Shown: positions 1-11,993, counted from the first letter of the stretch. The stretch: 64,000 nt of DNA from Schistosoma mansoni (GCF_000237925.1 NC_031495.1:3922407-3986406); one strand, 5' to 3'. The notes: a model not told the origin generated them from the letters alone. Numbers and translations: made by a program.

Positions 1-9
1 TTAACTCAG

Positions 10-590
10 AGATGGCCAGCACATTTGTGGAGGCTCGTGTAAGCTACTTTAGTGCCAAGAGTTCTAACAATGCACTGAAGTGTTGGGACGTAATACAAAA
101 GACTTTCCAGTGTTGTGGTCAGATCAATTACACAGATTGGAGTTCATATGGACAAAGAGATGTACAGAGTAAAGCAGAAACTGTACTACCGATTTCATGT
201 TATTTCACTGATAATATTTCAGATAATCGACATATTTATACTTTAGGTTGTTTAGATCTTATCATTAAGTCGTTAAATTTACAACTGACTACATCTCGTG
301 TTTATTTAATCGTAACATTTATTTTACTGGTGGTCACTTTTTTTGTCGATTTTGGTTACACATTATATGTTGCATATACTACTGTTGTTGGAAATCCTGT
401 AATGGAATATGACAGGAGCAATATGGAAGGAGTATGGCGACATACATCAGAAGGAATGACGACGAGGAAAACTTCCTCTTCCGCTGCCATCTCCGGCCAC
501 CATCATGATGAATTAGAATCTATTTCCAGCAGTAATTCAAGTTCTATAATGGTTCAGAATTCTGTTTATCAGTCAAATAGAAATAGCTGA
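10..590 (+). CDS. Tetraspanin, C-terminal exon (partial)
   Basis: Tetraspanins are four-pass membrane proteins that organise partner proteins; in schistosomes several sit in the tegument surface. The visible part is the second half of the large extracellular loop, the fourth membrane span and the cytoplasmic tail. The diagnostic CCG motif follows the phrase DVIQKTFQ near residue 33, with later loop cysteines in PISCY and LGCLD. Membrane span 4 is about residues 97-122 (VYLIVTFILLVVTFFVDFGY). The tail of about 70 residues is rich in Ser, His and Asn. A splice acceptor (ttaactcag) ends at position 9, so the first ATG at 12 is probably an internal Met and the earlier exons lie outside the window. 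The stop is TGA at 588-590. The family is sure; which tetraspanin it is cannot be said. Confidence 0.9.
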
Positions 591-2769
591 CAGCCTTTTT
601 GGAAAAAATATAAATCTAGTCACAGGACAAAATATTACATGGGTGTAAGATAAGGATTTTAAGCGCATCCAAACAAAATGCATATGGTTTTCCTATAATG
701 GATTGATTTATGTCATGATTCTGATGTTTACCTCATGATATCGTAACGCTTATATCAGATTTGTATTTGTATTTTAACGAAACATATTAAAAAATATGAC
801 AAGTCACATATCTATTATTTTTTGTTTAAAAAAACATATCACTTTCTATGATTCCTGTTCGTCAGTACGTTGATTACATTTACATGCCTATTATGTGTAT
901 CATTAAAGCAATGATGTTTCGAAATTTTTTGTCTTTGTGTTTACTATTCCGTTATGTTAAGTAAGAGTTTTATATTTACCGAAGAGTTGCTTGTATTTTA
1001 CTTTTCGATTTTGTATGATTCTTTTGTCCATTTATTGGAAAAATTTCAACTTTTTATATGCCTGTGGTTTTCATACTAGAAATTAGTTTAAATAATGTTC
1101 TTTATTATTGTAATGAATTCCCATCTACACATTATTGATGATTTTTGTTTTAACTAATGAATATCTGATGTTGCGGGAAAAACAAAGATCTGTACACTCC
1201 TCGAAAATTAACAAATCTATGTGAAAAATGCTTCGATTGATCAAAGCTGAATGATTCTAATCTTTACCGATAGTACCAGGTTGTAAAATTAGGCTATTAG
1301 GTATTCACTATAATTAATTAGCTGAACAAGAAAGAAGACTTTGAAAAATAAATAATGATAAGTGTTTTAGGGTAATTCATAAAATTTCATGGATCAATGT
1401 TTCATATTTAGTGATATTCCTGTAAGGGGATGGCTAAAACCCAAAGGTTTGAACTAAGTTGAGATATTTATGTGTGGTAACATGTAAATACATAACACAG
1501 ATTTGAATACTCAGTGGATGATGCACTTCTATAAAACTGCGTCGATACCTTATGTAGAAGTATTCACTATTAGTTTATGTTGATGAATGAGAAAGTGAAT
1601 GTTGCACCCACTTTGATAAATGCAGTATTACATAAGATTCTTGAAAGACTTTTACAGATGTCGTTGGATACCTTTTTAGATATTTCCTTTATTATGTGCA
1701 ACAATCATTCAGTCAAAAAGTACAATCCGGTACGTATATGCATCGGTTTAAGTTGCCGTACCTGATTAGCACAGAGAGATGAAACCGCAGCTGTTACCTT
1801 GACGTGGTGGTCGGGCTTACCTGTCTTGACGACTCAGTCGAGCTATGTTAGCTGCAACACATTTTCCTTGAGGTCCTACCATACCAGGCAGGTCGTTTGG
1901 AAAACGATAAGAATAAAAACATCAACTACCATTCCGAGGGCGAACTTGTACTGCTGACTAGAGGGGTATGACAGCTATAAGGTATTTCCCTGAAAATGTC
2001 ACACCTCATCTTATCCTGCGGATTTTCATCTCCTTTTGTAAGGTCTTTTGAAGTACGGAGCTAACACATCAAAAACGTCCCATAAGAATGAAGTGAGTGA
2101 CCAAGCTCAGTCAGTTATTATTTTTTCTCTGCAGTCAAGCTCCTAGGTCGCTAAAACCACCACTAATCCAGCCCCCTTTTTAGTTCCCTCAAGAAGAAGT
2201 GTTCTTCCACAGTGTGGACACCAGGGAAGTGACAACTACTCTAATACCTTTAACAACACCTGAGACGTGCAATATGTGTATTGTGTTTGTTTACTGAAAA
2301 TAATAATCGTAAAAGTTTTCAAGAAGGCAATGTGATTTGAAAGTCACCTCATCAAAGTTTTGGGAGATCTGGATAATATAACTAGCTTTTCCACAACATA
2401 CATAGTTTATAAATTAAGGGGAATGACCTTAAAGTCCTTAGTCCGAAGTTAAACTGATACAGCCCGATAAAATTCAGCTGTGCATTTTCATTTTGGTTTC
2501 TTTCTCAGTTTAAACCCCCCATTCGAAAATTAAGAAAATTTGAGCGAACGACTATTTTCAATAACTTCATAATCAGTATGATAAAAATATAACAAAATTG
2601 AAAAAATGCATAGTGGGAGAGTTCCATTCTGTTAATCGAGGTAATAATTATAATAATATCGTTGTGTGAATATAATATTCAATAAGAGGGACTTTATTAA
2701 GGTTACTACGATTAAAAAGAATCCATGTGAATTTGGAAAAGTAAATATGAAAGTCAAGAAAGATGACCA
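591..2769. other. 3' flank of the tetraspanin gene, no gene seen
   Basis: AT-rich sequence, probably 3' UTR followed by intergenic DNA. A possible polyadenylation signal AATAAA lies near 1347. The stretch from about 1745 to 1990 is more GC-rich and looks like part of a dispersed element, but I could not match it to another full copy in this window. Nothing coding is supported. Confidence 0.4.
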
Positions 2770-3440
2770 AAAATATTGGGAGGGTGTAAGAGGTTTATAA
2801 TATCCCGTTTAAGTATCCTGTGATGCAGTTGTAGGTAAAGGTTTATATAGAGGCTGGATATACTTTTCCTGGATACATAAGTTCGGTTCTCTGGAGTTGA
2901 TCCAGATGGCTTCCGCTATGTATAGTAGCCGTAATATTGTTCCTTGAGGTAGATTCTTTGGAACTTGATATAAAACAGAGAAGGCTTCCTGTATTTTAAT
3001 ACGATGTTGACTATCTACCAAGTGAGGAAGAATGGTACTGTCAATCGATTCAGTTGCTCCCCTTCCAAACCATGCTGGTACATGTTCACGAACACGCAAG
3101 GATAAATCCCTCTGGGTGCGGCCTATGTAACTTGCTCCACAGGAGCACTTGAATTGGTATGTGTACATGGAGGAGTTCATCATCGATGGCCTATCCTTGA
3201 CTTTTTATGTAAGTACTGGTTTAGTTGAGAAAATTAAATGTAACTTGGCTATGTGAAACAACCATTCAACAGACATTTTGAGTCTTGTTAAAATATCACC
3301 CGCTATGTCCCCTTTAAAGTCCAGTTTCAGATACAGGGTTTTTTGTACTGATCGAGTCACAGTTTCTTCTTTGTTTAGTAACTTCTAACAGGAATTTTCT
3401 GACAAAATTATCTGGATAGCCGTTATTTCTCAACCATAAA
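2770..3440 (-). mobile_element. Penelope-like retroelement, 3' fragment with GIY-YIG endonuclease
   Basis: On the minus strand, a frame from 3183 to 2809 reads YQFKCSCGASYIGRT followed by a conserved R-x(3)-EH stretch. This is the GIY-YIG nuclease core found C-terminal to the reverse transcriptase in Penelope-like elements (the Cercyon group is known from schistosomes). Upstream, between about 3440 and 3184, several frames give pieces resembling the end of the reverse transcriptase region (TLYLKLDFKGD, ILTRLKMSVEWLF). The copy is 5'-truncated and disrupted, so it is a relic. The nuclease would nick target DNA to prime reverse transcription in an active element. Confidence 0.75.
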
Positions 3441-3699
3441 TGTTATTTTATTATTATCAGTAGTTTCAAGAATGAGATCATGTAAGTCATATGTGTAGTA
3501 GCTTAATATATTAACATGCATATAGGTATCTAGTCCGTGGAAAGATGTGTTTTTTTGCAAACGATTTCTGTGAAGAATTTCATCAATTTTTCAGTCTTGT
3601 TTCATCCGTATAGTTCGAATAAAAGTCTGGTTGATCAACTTATGATTATGATAAACAAGGGAAACATATTAAATAACTATCGGGGTAATCCTCAGATAT

Positions 3700-4035
3700 A
3701 ATTGTAGTGAACGAGAACACAAGTAGGGACGATCAAATGTGTTTTTGAACACGAATTTACAGAACCCCTAAGTAAAATTTGATAACCATACAGTAAATAC
3801 TTAATTTGCAAGATGTCAATCAATTATCTCAAACTTGAATGTTCCATTTACAAATGTCAGTTAATCATCTCAGACTTCAATGTTCCTTCATTTCCACAGC
3901 AATCATTCACTTTTATTGTCCTCTTCTTTTCTATCTTCTTAACCTTCTGCCTCCAGGCATTTCACTTTCGATCGACGATACATACTACTTATATCTGTTG
4001 ACATCAGTAGCATACACCACATTGGAAGTATACTT
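3700..4035 (+). repeat. Dispersed repeat D, copy 1
   Basis: About 330 bp. It begins near a phrase like 'gggacgatcaaatgtg', passes 'gaccatacagtgaa'-like and pyrimidine-rich segments, and ends near 'tactacttatatctgttgac'. Similar copies lie at 12895, 14290, 16045, 60015, 61545 (reverse) and 63060. Short frames inside are not genes. Family name unknown to me. Confidence 0.6.
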
Positions 4036-4238
4036 CAAATTCGTCATTCACTCTTAAATAATTCTGAATTGTGAATTCTAAAAGTGATCAGTAAAAGTAA
4101 TTGCAAATTTCTAAAACGTAATAACTAGGTGATTTTCTATGATTTTATGGATTGAAAATGTTACTTTAATGAATCCTAGTTTATGATAATTAAATAATGG
4201 AGAGTGATTAAAATGATCGGAATTCTATATTTTTTCAG

Positions 4239-4391
4239 AAAATTAGGCCAAGAAGTGAACGTAGGAGTCGAGGAGGGCGTTAGATAAGAAGTGACGAGAG
4301 AGGTCGTGGTTTTGGCCGTGTTTTGCCTATTAACGATCACATTTCATCCCCAGCAATTTACAACGACCAGGAGTTCCCTTCCTTGAAGTGA
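4239..4391 (+). pseudogene. RGG-type RNA-binding protein C-terminus (SERBP1/HABP4-like?), single exon fragment
   Basis: After an acceptor-like site (ttttttcag, ending 4238) one frame gives an Arg/Gly/Ser-rich stretch (PRSERRSRGGR), an in-frame TAG at 4281-4283, then RSDERGRGFGRVLP and the ending NDQEFPSLK before TGA at 4389-4391. Arg-Gly boxes followed by a terminal E/D-F-P-x-L are typical of the SERBP1/HABP4/vig group and a few other RNA-binding proteins. The single in-frame stop suggests a pseudogene or an old retrocopy end. Alternatively the true acceptor is the 'ttag' at 4280-4283, which would remove the stop, although the tract before it is poor in pyrimidines. No other exon of this gene is recognised nearby. 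Confidence 0.35.
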
Positions 4392-5151
4392 ATTCTCAAA
4401 GGAAAATGGAAATAGACTGTTGGATTGATCATATTCTTCCTTGTCAACTTTTACTTCCTCTAAGGCTTTTAGTTCAAACCTCTATTAATTGCATTGTTTA
4501 TTTTCTCAAAAAAGTTAAACCAAATCTTGATCAGTAGTGTGCACCCGTTATCATTTCTTGTTTATCATTTAGAGGGTGAACGAATTTAAGCAGTTGGGTC
4601 ATAATCAATGATATTGTTAATTAACTATGGTTTTCTGAAAGATTTGGATAACTCTTTAGGGACTCATAAGATTTGTCTTACGTTCTGATATTAATCCCCT
4701 AAGGTATATATGGATGCAATCATAGTGAACGTAGAAGACCAATTGTAGGAAAATACTTTATCATATTTATTGTTCTGGGTCTTAATTCATCGAAGAGTTT
4801 ATATTGTTTATCTTTTGACCTTCTTTTCACCCCTACTAATGAATTTTCCCTGCTTTTGTTTACAATCTTAAAAATTAATAAAAAACAGCGTAGGTCCTAG
4901 CACAATTGTGCATTAGTCCAACTCGGCCAGATGGTATTAACATGACGAATAATGAATGTATATAAACTACTGTGACCATTTCTGAATTATATCACTCAAT
5001 ATTTCTAACTACTGATCACCTAACCCACAAATCTGAAACTTGTAGTCTGCATTTATTAACAAGGCTTAGACTAACAGTCAGTAATTTCTTGAACTGATGC
5101 GACATTTTGGGATGGTGGAGAAGATTTGTAGCTCAGGTGGATGATTTTGAT
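4392..5151. other. No gene seen; shared repeat sequence next to gap
   Basis: AT-rich, possibly 3' UTR of the RGG fragment at first. The last part (about 5108-5151) matches 32056-32103 closely (a phrase around 'ggtggagaagatttgtagct'), so an unassigned dispersed repeat runs into the gap. Confidence 0.4.
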
Positions 5152-5351
5152 NNNNNNNNNNNNNNNNNNNNNNNNNNNNNNNNNNNNNNNNNNNNNNNNN
5201 NNNNNNNNNNNNNNNNNNNNNNNNNNNNNNNNNNNNNNNNNNNNNNNNNNNNNNNNNNNNNNNNNNNNNNNNNNNNNNNNNNNNNNNNNNNNNNNNNNNN
5301 NNNNNNNNNNNNNNNNNNNNNNNNNNNNNNNNNNNNNNNNNNNNNNNNNNN
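5152..5351. other. Assembly gap, 200 N
   Basis: Exactly 200 N, a placeholder length. Open frames across it are artefacts. The left flank is part of the repeat also present at 32056. Confidence 0.99.
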
Positions 5352-5689
5352 TCCAGCTCAGAGAACAAAACTCCATCAAAAACAACATTTTGGTTCGGGC
5401 GATACTACTTTCCTTCCAGTCAGTCAGTCACAACGTATAACTTCGTACGTACGTACATCAGTTCGAGTTACCATACCACATTAGCACAGAGATGTAGTTG
5501 TTGATTCAAATCCCATAGTGGTAGAAGTACTCAGAGTATAAGCACTAATCCGAAAGATTAGGGTTTGAAGATGTTATTCAAGGAGTATAATACAGTGAAA
5601 TAAATTCGGAAAGAGAAAAACGATAAGGACATGAAGAATTCAGAAGATTGGAATTTGGTAGAACACAAAGAGTGGATGCATCATCCCAA
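5352..5689. other. No gene seen
   Basis: Sequence to the right of the gap with a short run of cagt repeats near 5418 and a B-box-like phrase near 5503. No confident assignment. Confidence 0.3.
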
Positions 5690-5860
5690 TTGCAAACAAT
5701 TTTGAGCCATGTCATTCAAGGTCTCTAACCATCGATCGCTATCATTTCGCGAATCCCAACCAGGTAGTCTACACCTACCAACATGGCTCAGTCCAATAGT
5801 CAGTGACTTCATGGATTTGTGCCATGGTTTGGTCTGGCCGCCCCTACCTACTTATATACC
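5690..5860 (-). mobile_element. LINE family A fragment (C-terminal region)
   Basis: The reverse complement matches the C-terminal coding end of the LINE at 32560-34045: it encodes a GGQTKPWHKSMKSL-like start, then LSHVGRCRLPGWD and DMAQN. It is a short, diverged fragment in reverse orientation. Confidence 0.65.
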
Positions 5861-6294
5861 AGATAATATATCAGCATTTGTAATCTCAAACAACATTAAA
5901 GACACATATTTTAACTAAGGGGAGACTTCAGTAAAGATAACAAAGTTCAAAACATTGATTAAATTCTATTATCGCGATTATAGAAACGTAGTTCTGGTAA
6001 CCATAAAAAAATGAATCACTATTGGTAGATTGTTTACAAGTTGTTTGTTTCATTTTGGTCCAATGATATGAGGGTTATATATTTCTATTCATTGTTCTAT
6101 TTCAAATCAAATGACCCTGTTTAAGGTGCATGTGATTCAAATTGTACAGGTTGAATTATGTTGGTAATTTATTAAATCATACTCAACCAACCTTCAAACA
6201 CAACGAAAATCGATAATTAGTTACAATCTCTATGGATACAAATAACTTGACACTTATTTTGATGAGTTAGTATCATTTTCAGAATAGGGTTTGT

Positions 6295-6480
6295 AGTGAT
6301 TGTAATAATTTTAGTAGTTGAATTCACGAGTTGATCTAAGCTGGAAAGTTATTAAAAACCTGGAAGCACTGGCGGCCGTTTCATCCTGGTATAGAACTCC
6401 CAAACCGTGAGAATCCCGTATGCGTGACCCGAACCCAGGACTTTCGGTCTTGAGAGTGAACGCTTAATCTCAATTAGAGA
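6295..6480 (-). mobile_element. SINE family S2 copy (reverse)
   Basis: Reverse copy. The tail ('gatctaagctgg' variant), the ribozyme region ('ggcggccgtttcatcc') and the B-box complement ('acccgaacccaggac') are recognisable but diverged. Confidence 0.65.
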
Positions 6481-6519
6481 CAGGTATCCACCTCAGACAA
6501 CAGATGAAAGGTTGTGAAA

Positions 6520-6655
6520 GATCATGGATCGATTAAAGTTAGACATTAACACCGCTGGATGCCGGATTGGTGGTTTGGAGGTTAAAAGGTTGCTTGAGAG
6601 ATCGGATGCCATGGGTTCGAGTCGCGTATGTGGGATTGCGGGTTCTATATTGATT
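6520..6655 (+). mobile_element. SINE family S2, 5' part
   Basis: Forward fragment with the leader 'gttagacattaacaccgctg' and a B-box-like 'gggttcgagtc'. It stops before the ribozyme. With the reverse copy just upstream it forms an inverted pair. Confidence 0.6.
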
Positions 6656-7394
6656 GAAGGTAACTTTTCTCACGAACTAAGCTAATTATGTTATAAAAAA
6701 ATGGGGTATAATAAAACTGTTTCATTTTATGTTGAAATTTCTCACCAGTTGAATTGAGAGTAAGGTGGAAAGTGTATGATAATAATCAGATGATCATTGC
6801 ACTATAGAAAATGTAGATCAATAACTACCACCATAGTGGTTAGATGATATCATGTACTGTTCAAATTTATGTAAGACTGTTGAGTAGTCACAATATAAAA
6901 AAACTAACTAAACAGTTCTCCCAGGTTTTGGGTAGTTCTTCAGCGAGTTTTTTTTACTGGGTATTGTTGTTAGACCCTTATTCAACTCTCTTCCTTTACG
7001 CAAGCTTGGGACCGGGCAGTAACTCCAGAATAACTTCAGCGGAGGTTTGTTTAATCACTACTACTAACATTTGATCTGAATATTCAAAACGGAATAACTA
7101 CGTAGTAAATTTTATTTATTCTTAATTCTTGCGTCTTCATTTGGTGAAAAACACGATTTTAAAACAATAGTTCTTATGCTGTGCGCGTTCAGATTCTTCG
7201 AGAGATACGACATCTGGCAAATATTACTAAACGAAGTTGACTGTAAAAGTTTTTTTGTTGATAGGTAGTGTGATCATATGGTATAATTGGAGACTATCAA
7301 TAGATTCGACCTAATTTTGAGAGGTCGCTATAAACATATTGGCAGTAGAGGGTGGTGGAGGTTGACAAATTTCACTGAACTCACCAAGCAGTCT

Positions 7395-7470
7395 ACGTTA
7401 GACAGTAATTAAAAAACCTGGAAGTACTGGATGAATGTTTTATCCTAGTATGGGATCCTCCAGAAGTGGG
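7395..7470 (-). mobile_element. SINE family S2 fragment
   Basis: Short reverse fragment around 'aaacctggaagtactggatg' with a decayed ribozyme segment. Confidence 0.5.
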
Positions 7471-7744
7471 TATGGTTTCAATAATAAAAGTATTGACCAA
7501 ATACTACAAGGATAAACAATACCAGGCAGTGAAGAACTCATCCTTATCACCAGTGGGGACTAACCAGGCTGAATTAATTTATTCATTGGATTCCAAGTTT
7601 TGTTTGTTGGAAGACAATGATCATTTCGTTTATGAGCTCTAAAAAGAATCTATTTTTAATCAGAACAGAATCAATTAAGAAACATTCATAAAAAATTAGG
7701 TAGCTCTAAATTACAAATATGTAGATTTTGCATAATTTACAACT

Positions 7745-7945
7745 AGAAGTGAAAAGTTTGTTCTTTCCCACAGTAGAATGTTGGGAGAGAACAAACCAGA
7801 TTTCAGCGGAGGAAGAAATCAAGAAGAAGCGCTGGAAATGGATAGGACACGCATTGAGGAAATCACCCAATCGCGGCACAAGACAAGCCCCCACATAGAA
7901 TCCTGAAGGCCTAGGGAAAATAGGAAGACCAAATCAGATATTTAT
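7745..7945 (+). mobile_element. LINE family B fragment
   Basis: Encodes, with breaks, the C-terminal phrase of [24 protein letters not shown], then [10 protein letters not shown]. Compare 26640-27200 and 36540-37005, where the same block is better preserved. Confidence 0.75.
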
Positions 7946-8205
7946 ACCGGTAAATCTGTTTTATGGGGTTTAAGTGGTTGTACTCCCTTTTGATATTTTC
8001 GTAAGTTTTAATCTTACGAATAAGTGAAACAACCTTGAAATAAGCCAACTGACCTCAAATGACCTTGAATGTAAAATGCTAGTTTAGTTTTCCAGTGCAA
8101 TGATCGATAAAACTTTACTGAAACCAGAAAGGTCTAATATTGTCTTGTATTTCATTAATCAGTTGTAACCTGTACAACTCAATGGGAGATTTTCCGTTTA
8201 TAGCG

Positions 8206-9855
8206 ATGACGGCTGTGGATTCAAGTTTCCCCTTCGGTTACAAATAAGTTTTATGATGATTATGCAGAAGATTACTTTGATGAGTACTTCCAACCAATTA
8301 ATAATGGTTTGTACCACTACGAACCACTTAAGTATGTCATTCATTGAATTTTCAGTTGATGTTGAATAACATAAGGCAGTGCCATTGAACTAAACAAAAC
8401 ACACTTTGTTCAGACCTTATTTTGCATTTGTCATATGTTTAATATGTTTAGTTCTGGTTATGCTATTCTTCTTTCAGCATTAGCGGCCGTTAAGCACATG
8501 CTTATAGATTCAGTATTGAGTTGTGGAGATTGTTGATTTTCATTGAAATCATGAACCTATCAAAATTAAACCACTATTGACAACATAAAAGCACTGGATG
8601 ACCGTTTTGTCACAGTATGGCTTAAGTATATTGATCTTTAAGTAGAGCACAGATTTGGATAAATTTTTTTATCACCATTCAATAGTATTTGACTAGAGAG
8701 AAGAGGATTAGTGGTTAAATGGCTTAGTTTTCAAACACTGGGCCACAGGTCCAAGTCTCACTACTTAAGTATGTCGACATAAGTAATATACATCACAATA
8801 TTAATATTATTATCATCATTACTAGTACTACTACCACTACTACTACTATTACTACTACTACTACTCAAAAATGAAGATAAATAGCTTCAAAACTAATGTG
8901 AGGAGTGATAGAAAAGAATAAAAAATACAAAGTGAATTATCATCAAGATTTATGTTGTAAGCAACGATGAATGATGGCTAGCAGTGGAATCCAAGACATT
9001 CATTCAGTCCTATTCGAGAGTGAACAATAACTCGGATCCAGGTACAGGGAGCTGACGAGTTCCAGCGAGTTCGGAACAGAAATCAATTAGAGGAATGGAA
9101 ATCACATATTGAATGATCAGTAAACTGCTTGCCTATTCGTCCACACACAGTGACCAATCACATTTACTTTCACTACAAAACACCACTTAAATAAAAATTA
9201 TTCACATGAATATATATGTCAATATTACTGTAGTTTTTTATGTCTTATTCACAATGAATTCCTAGTGATTTGAAAAGGGATTGTAATATTACAGTTGTGT
9301 AATTCAGATACCAATGAATACTTGTGTAGGATGTCTACTGAACAGTTGTTTATTTCTAACGAAAGATACGAAATTTATTCGATGAATGCCTGTGTGGACT
9401 ATTCAGAAACCAAACTTAATTTAAGAGCAGGTCGGTTTGGATTTGTAACTGATATTCTTATTGGTTGCATGGCTTCCTAGAAACCTGACTAAATATATTC
9501 TCTTGTTCCTGTCATTCCTTAATTTATGGAATGTCTTTAAAGTTAAGCAAAGAACTGCAATTCTTGAAGTAGCAAATCAACTGCAAATTCTTCTTGGAAA
9601 CTAGAGTTATTTGTTTTTAATTTGACAATATTCATTTTCGATTAATCAATTCATTTCGGTACATGTTATTCTCATATTATAAAACTAACCTAAATTTTAT
9701 TTCAGCTTAAAGATTTTAATTCAATCATTAAATTGATCAACGGTTACATCACACCGATTAATTATCAGCTAATACTTATCCGGTCAAGGTCATATAATCG
9801 ATCTAGTTTCTACCTCTTTATTAGTTTCGGTACAGAAATTTTACATCTCAAATGA
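8206..9855 (+). CDS. Predicted single-pass membrane protein, five exons, 167 residues
   Basis: Exons: 8206-8236, 8268-8331, 8380-8488, 9295-9444, 9706-9855 (TGA at 9853-9855). All join in phase with GT/AG borders; the first two introns are 31 and 48 nt, the size usual for 5' introns in schistosomes. The model starts MTAVDSSFPFEDYFDEYF, an acidic and aromatic N-terminus. Residues about 40-69 are a strong membrane span (FVQTLFCICHMFNMFSSGYA then ILLSALAAL). After it come CNSDTNEYLC and a further Cys in MNACVDY, then a C-terminus ending FGTEILHLK. An acceptor (tttatag) lies two bases before the ATG, so the true start could be further upstream. The intron from 8489 to 9294 holds SINE copies and an ACT microsatellite. 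I do not recognise the family; a tetraspanin- or claudin-like fold would need more spans. The exon 4 donor (gtaact at 9445) was chosen by phase; gtcggt at 9431 is a rival. Confidence 0.5.
8505..8660 (-). mobile_element. SINE family S2, reverse copy in an intron
   Basis: Begins with the S2 tail complement ('gaaatcatgaacc'), then 'agcactggatgaccgttttg'. Strongly diverged. Confidence 0.55.
8818..8865. repeat. ACT trinucleotide microsatellite
   Basis: Imperfect (ACT)n run of about 48 bp. Confidence 0.9.
8965..9075. mobile_element. S1 (Sm-alpha type) fold-back remnant
   Basis: Left half is the reverse tail ('ggctagcagtggaatcca'), right half a forward ribozyme-like segment ('gagctgacgagttcc'). 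Both are degenerate. Confidence 0.5.
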
Positions 9856-10086
9856 GGTATTGTTCAAGTAAATGTGAGAGCAGTTGCTGCTCTGTGTTAG
9901 AATGCAAGATTTTGTTTGAAAATTTAGGGTATATTCATGTATTCTGTTGTAATATCACCATGGCGATGTTATGAATGACAATAAAAATAAAGAAAACATT
10001 TAGCCTACTTAATTCTATTTAAGTAGTTCAAAATATACGAATGTATTTTCGGTTGAAATTCAGATACAGGTAGAGCTGGCTCTATC

Positions 10087-10165
<79 letters not shown>
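10087..10165. repeat. AAT trinucleotide microsatellite
   Basis: Uninterrupted (AAT)n, about 26 units. Confidence 0.97.
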
Positions 10166-10214
10166 GTTAACTAATTGTGAATGAATTTAAATAGTTATTT
10201 TTTATGGTTTAAAG

Positions 10215-10390
10215 TGTGAGTCAATCGAAGCTAGACCACCAGAGGAGTCTCACAATAAGACGAAACGGCCGTCCAGTGCTTCCAGGTTTTCCCTGGTGGT
10301 CTAGCTTCAATTGATTCATACTTTCAACTATGAAAATACTAAATCTCCACAAAACCTCTTCTGGTAATAGTAATTTTATATCCTTGAAGT
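10215..10390 (+). mobile_element. SINE family S2, fold-back remnant with forward 3' half
   Basis: A 25-bp reverse stub of the tail is followed directly by a forward ribozyme 3' half (GACGAAACGGCCGTCCAGTG) and tail. The 5' core strand is altered, so the hammerhead is not complete. Confidence 0.75.
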
Positions 10391-10969
10391 GTAAATAGTC
10401 TGATTGTAGACTTAGTGATACAACTCTAGACTCTGATGAAATAATCAATATCTTGCTTTTTGGGTTATAAACTCCAAGATGTAACTTCTATTATTTGATA
10501 ACTATCATATTAGTGTGTAATTTTTCTGTACATTGATTGCTGTTCTGTTTATGACTGTTATAGCTGAAGGAAAAGTGATATTGATCAAGGCAAATGAAAC
10601 AGATTAGTTTTATTATAAGCCAAAAACTACCTCAAAAGTTTTTGTTTGAGATAGTACTGTTGATACGCTATTTAGATACAAATAGACGGGATAAGGTTTG
10701 GATCTGTTAATAGTTACTCAAATTTATAACGTATAATAAGTTATTACTACATGGTATACACATATTGGTTTATCATAATGAAGACAGATACAGTAGTGAT
10801 CAACCGAAAACTCTCAATGTTTGAGCTATAAACCGAATAAGGTTTTTATTTGAATTAATGAGGAAGGATTACTATGTTAAGGAAATGAAATCATGATAAA
10901 GCCACTAAGTAATTCTCCTAAAACTTATTGACTTCAAAATGAATGGTAATTTGGTAAAGTGATAATTAC
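10391..10969. other. No gene seen
   Basis: AT-rich intergenic or intronic sequence without a recognisable feature. Confidence 0.4.
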
Positions 10970-10974
10970 TAATT

Positions 10975-11205
10975 GAAGTCATGAACCCATCAAAGTTGGA
11001 AAACCATTGAAAATTTGCAGGCAGTGGACACCCGTTTCACCCAGGTATAAGGCTCTTCAGTAGTGCACATCCACCACCTGGACGTGGTAGTCGAAACGGG
11101 TAACTTTGGTCTCCCATTTAAACTCTGACCTTTAAACCATTGCCCCAGGATCGAACGGTGTTCATGTTTAAATTCAATCGTTCCACAACATTGCATGAGC
11201 ATCTT
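10975..11205 (-). mobile_element. SINE family S2, diverged reverse copy
   Basis: Tail complement, ribozyme complement ('acacccgtttcacccagg') and tRNA-like part are all recognisable but old. Confidence 0.6.
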
Positions 11206-11394
11206 CTATTTTCTTCATATGATAACCGCCTCATACTCGATAATGTTTAGCTCTACCATTCACAGCTTCTTGGTAGAACTCCTGAAATTTCCTCAAGAAG
11301 CTAGTCACTAATGCATACATAACAATCGACCAATTGAAAAATGTTCAAGTAGAGTTTAAGTAGTGTAATATTCCATTTTAACAATATGTCAGCC

Positions 11395-11565
11395 ATTGCT
11401 ACTCGTGAACCAAAAAGCACTGGAAAGCCGTTTCATCTTGATGAGATGTTAAGTTTTCAGTTGAATGATTTGACGTTTAGTCACTTGACATGGTAACCAA
11501 GGTTCTTAAATTTAACCATTTGGGGATTCATAGACGCATAATTCTAAGTTCCACCATGTGAAGAG
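11395..11565 (-). mobile_element. SINE family S2, very diverged reverse copy
   Basis: Marked by 'aaagcactggaaagccgttt' and 'catcttgatgagatg'. Low identity to the family. Confidence 0.45.
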
Positions 11566-11993
11566 GGAAAAGTTGTTAAGTTATACAGTTGTCTTACCAA
11601 ATTCAGCTCATGATGTAATGACACAAAACTCAATAATCTCCACCAATCCTTCTAGAAAATAAGATATTTGAAGTACTAGGGTAGTCGATCAAGAAAAACA
11701 AAATTACTTAATTGAACTACAGGAAGATGTTGAACGAGAAGGAATGATGATAAAGGTACAAACATTAGTAGACTGAACAAATCGATTGAAATGTAAAGAA
11801 TAACAAGTCTAATTACCGTCCTAACAATTCATAAATAATTTTTGTGCTACTAAATATTAGTAAGTAGTGTAAGGAAAACAAGTAAATATGGAAGAGGTGA
11901 TTGATTCAAAACATGAAGACATCATGTATGATTTGTTGTTTTCTATTATTTACAAAGATATGAAATATAATTATGTTCTCTAATCTACTACAG

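Noticed and set aside
3813-4057. Two overlapping frames rich in Phe, Leu and Ser
   Set aside because: They lie wholly in dispersed repeat D, whose other copies are not open.
5071-5484. Open frames spanning the first gap (similar ones at 25373-25699, 29478-29798 and 54933-55403)
   Set aside because: They run through N and have no sequence support.
9295-9480. A stand-alone 61-codon gene at this position
   Set aside because: It begins exactly at a good splice acceptor and joins neighbouring exons in phase, so it is treated as exon 4 of the 8206-9855 model.
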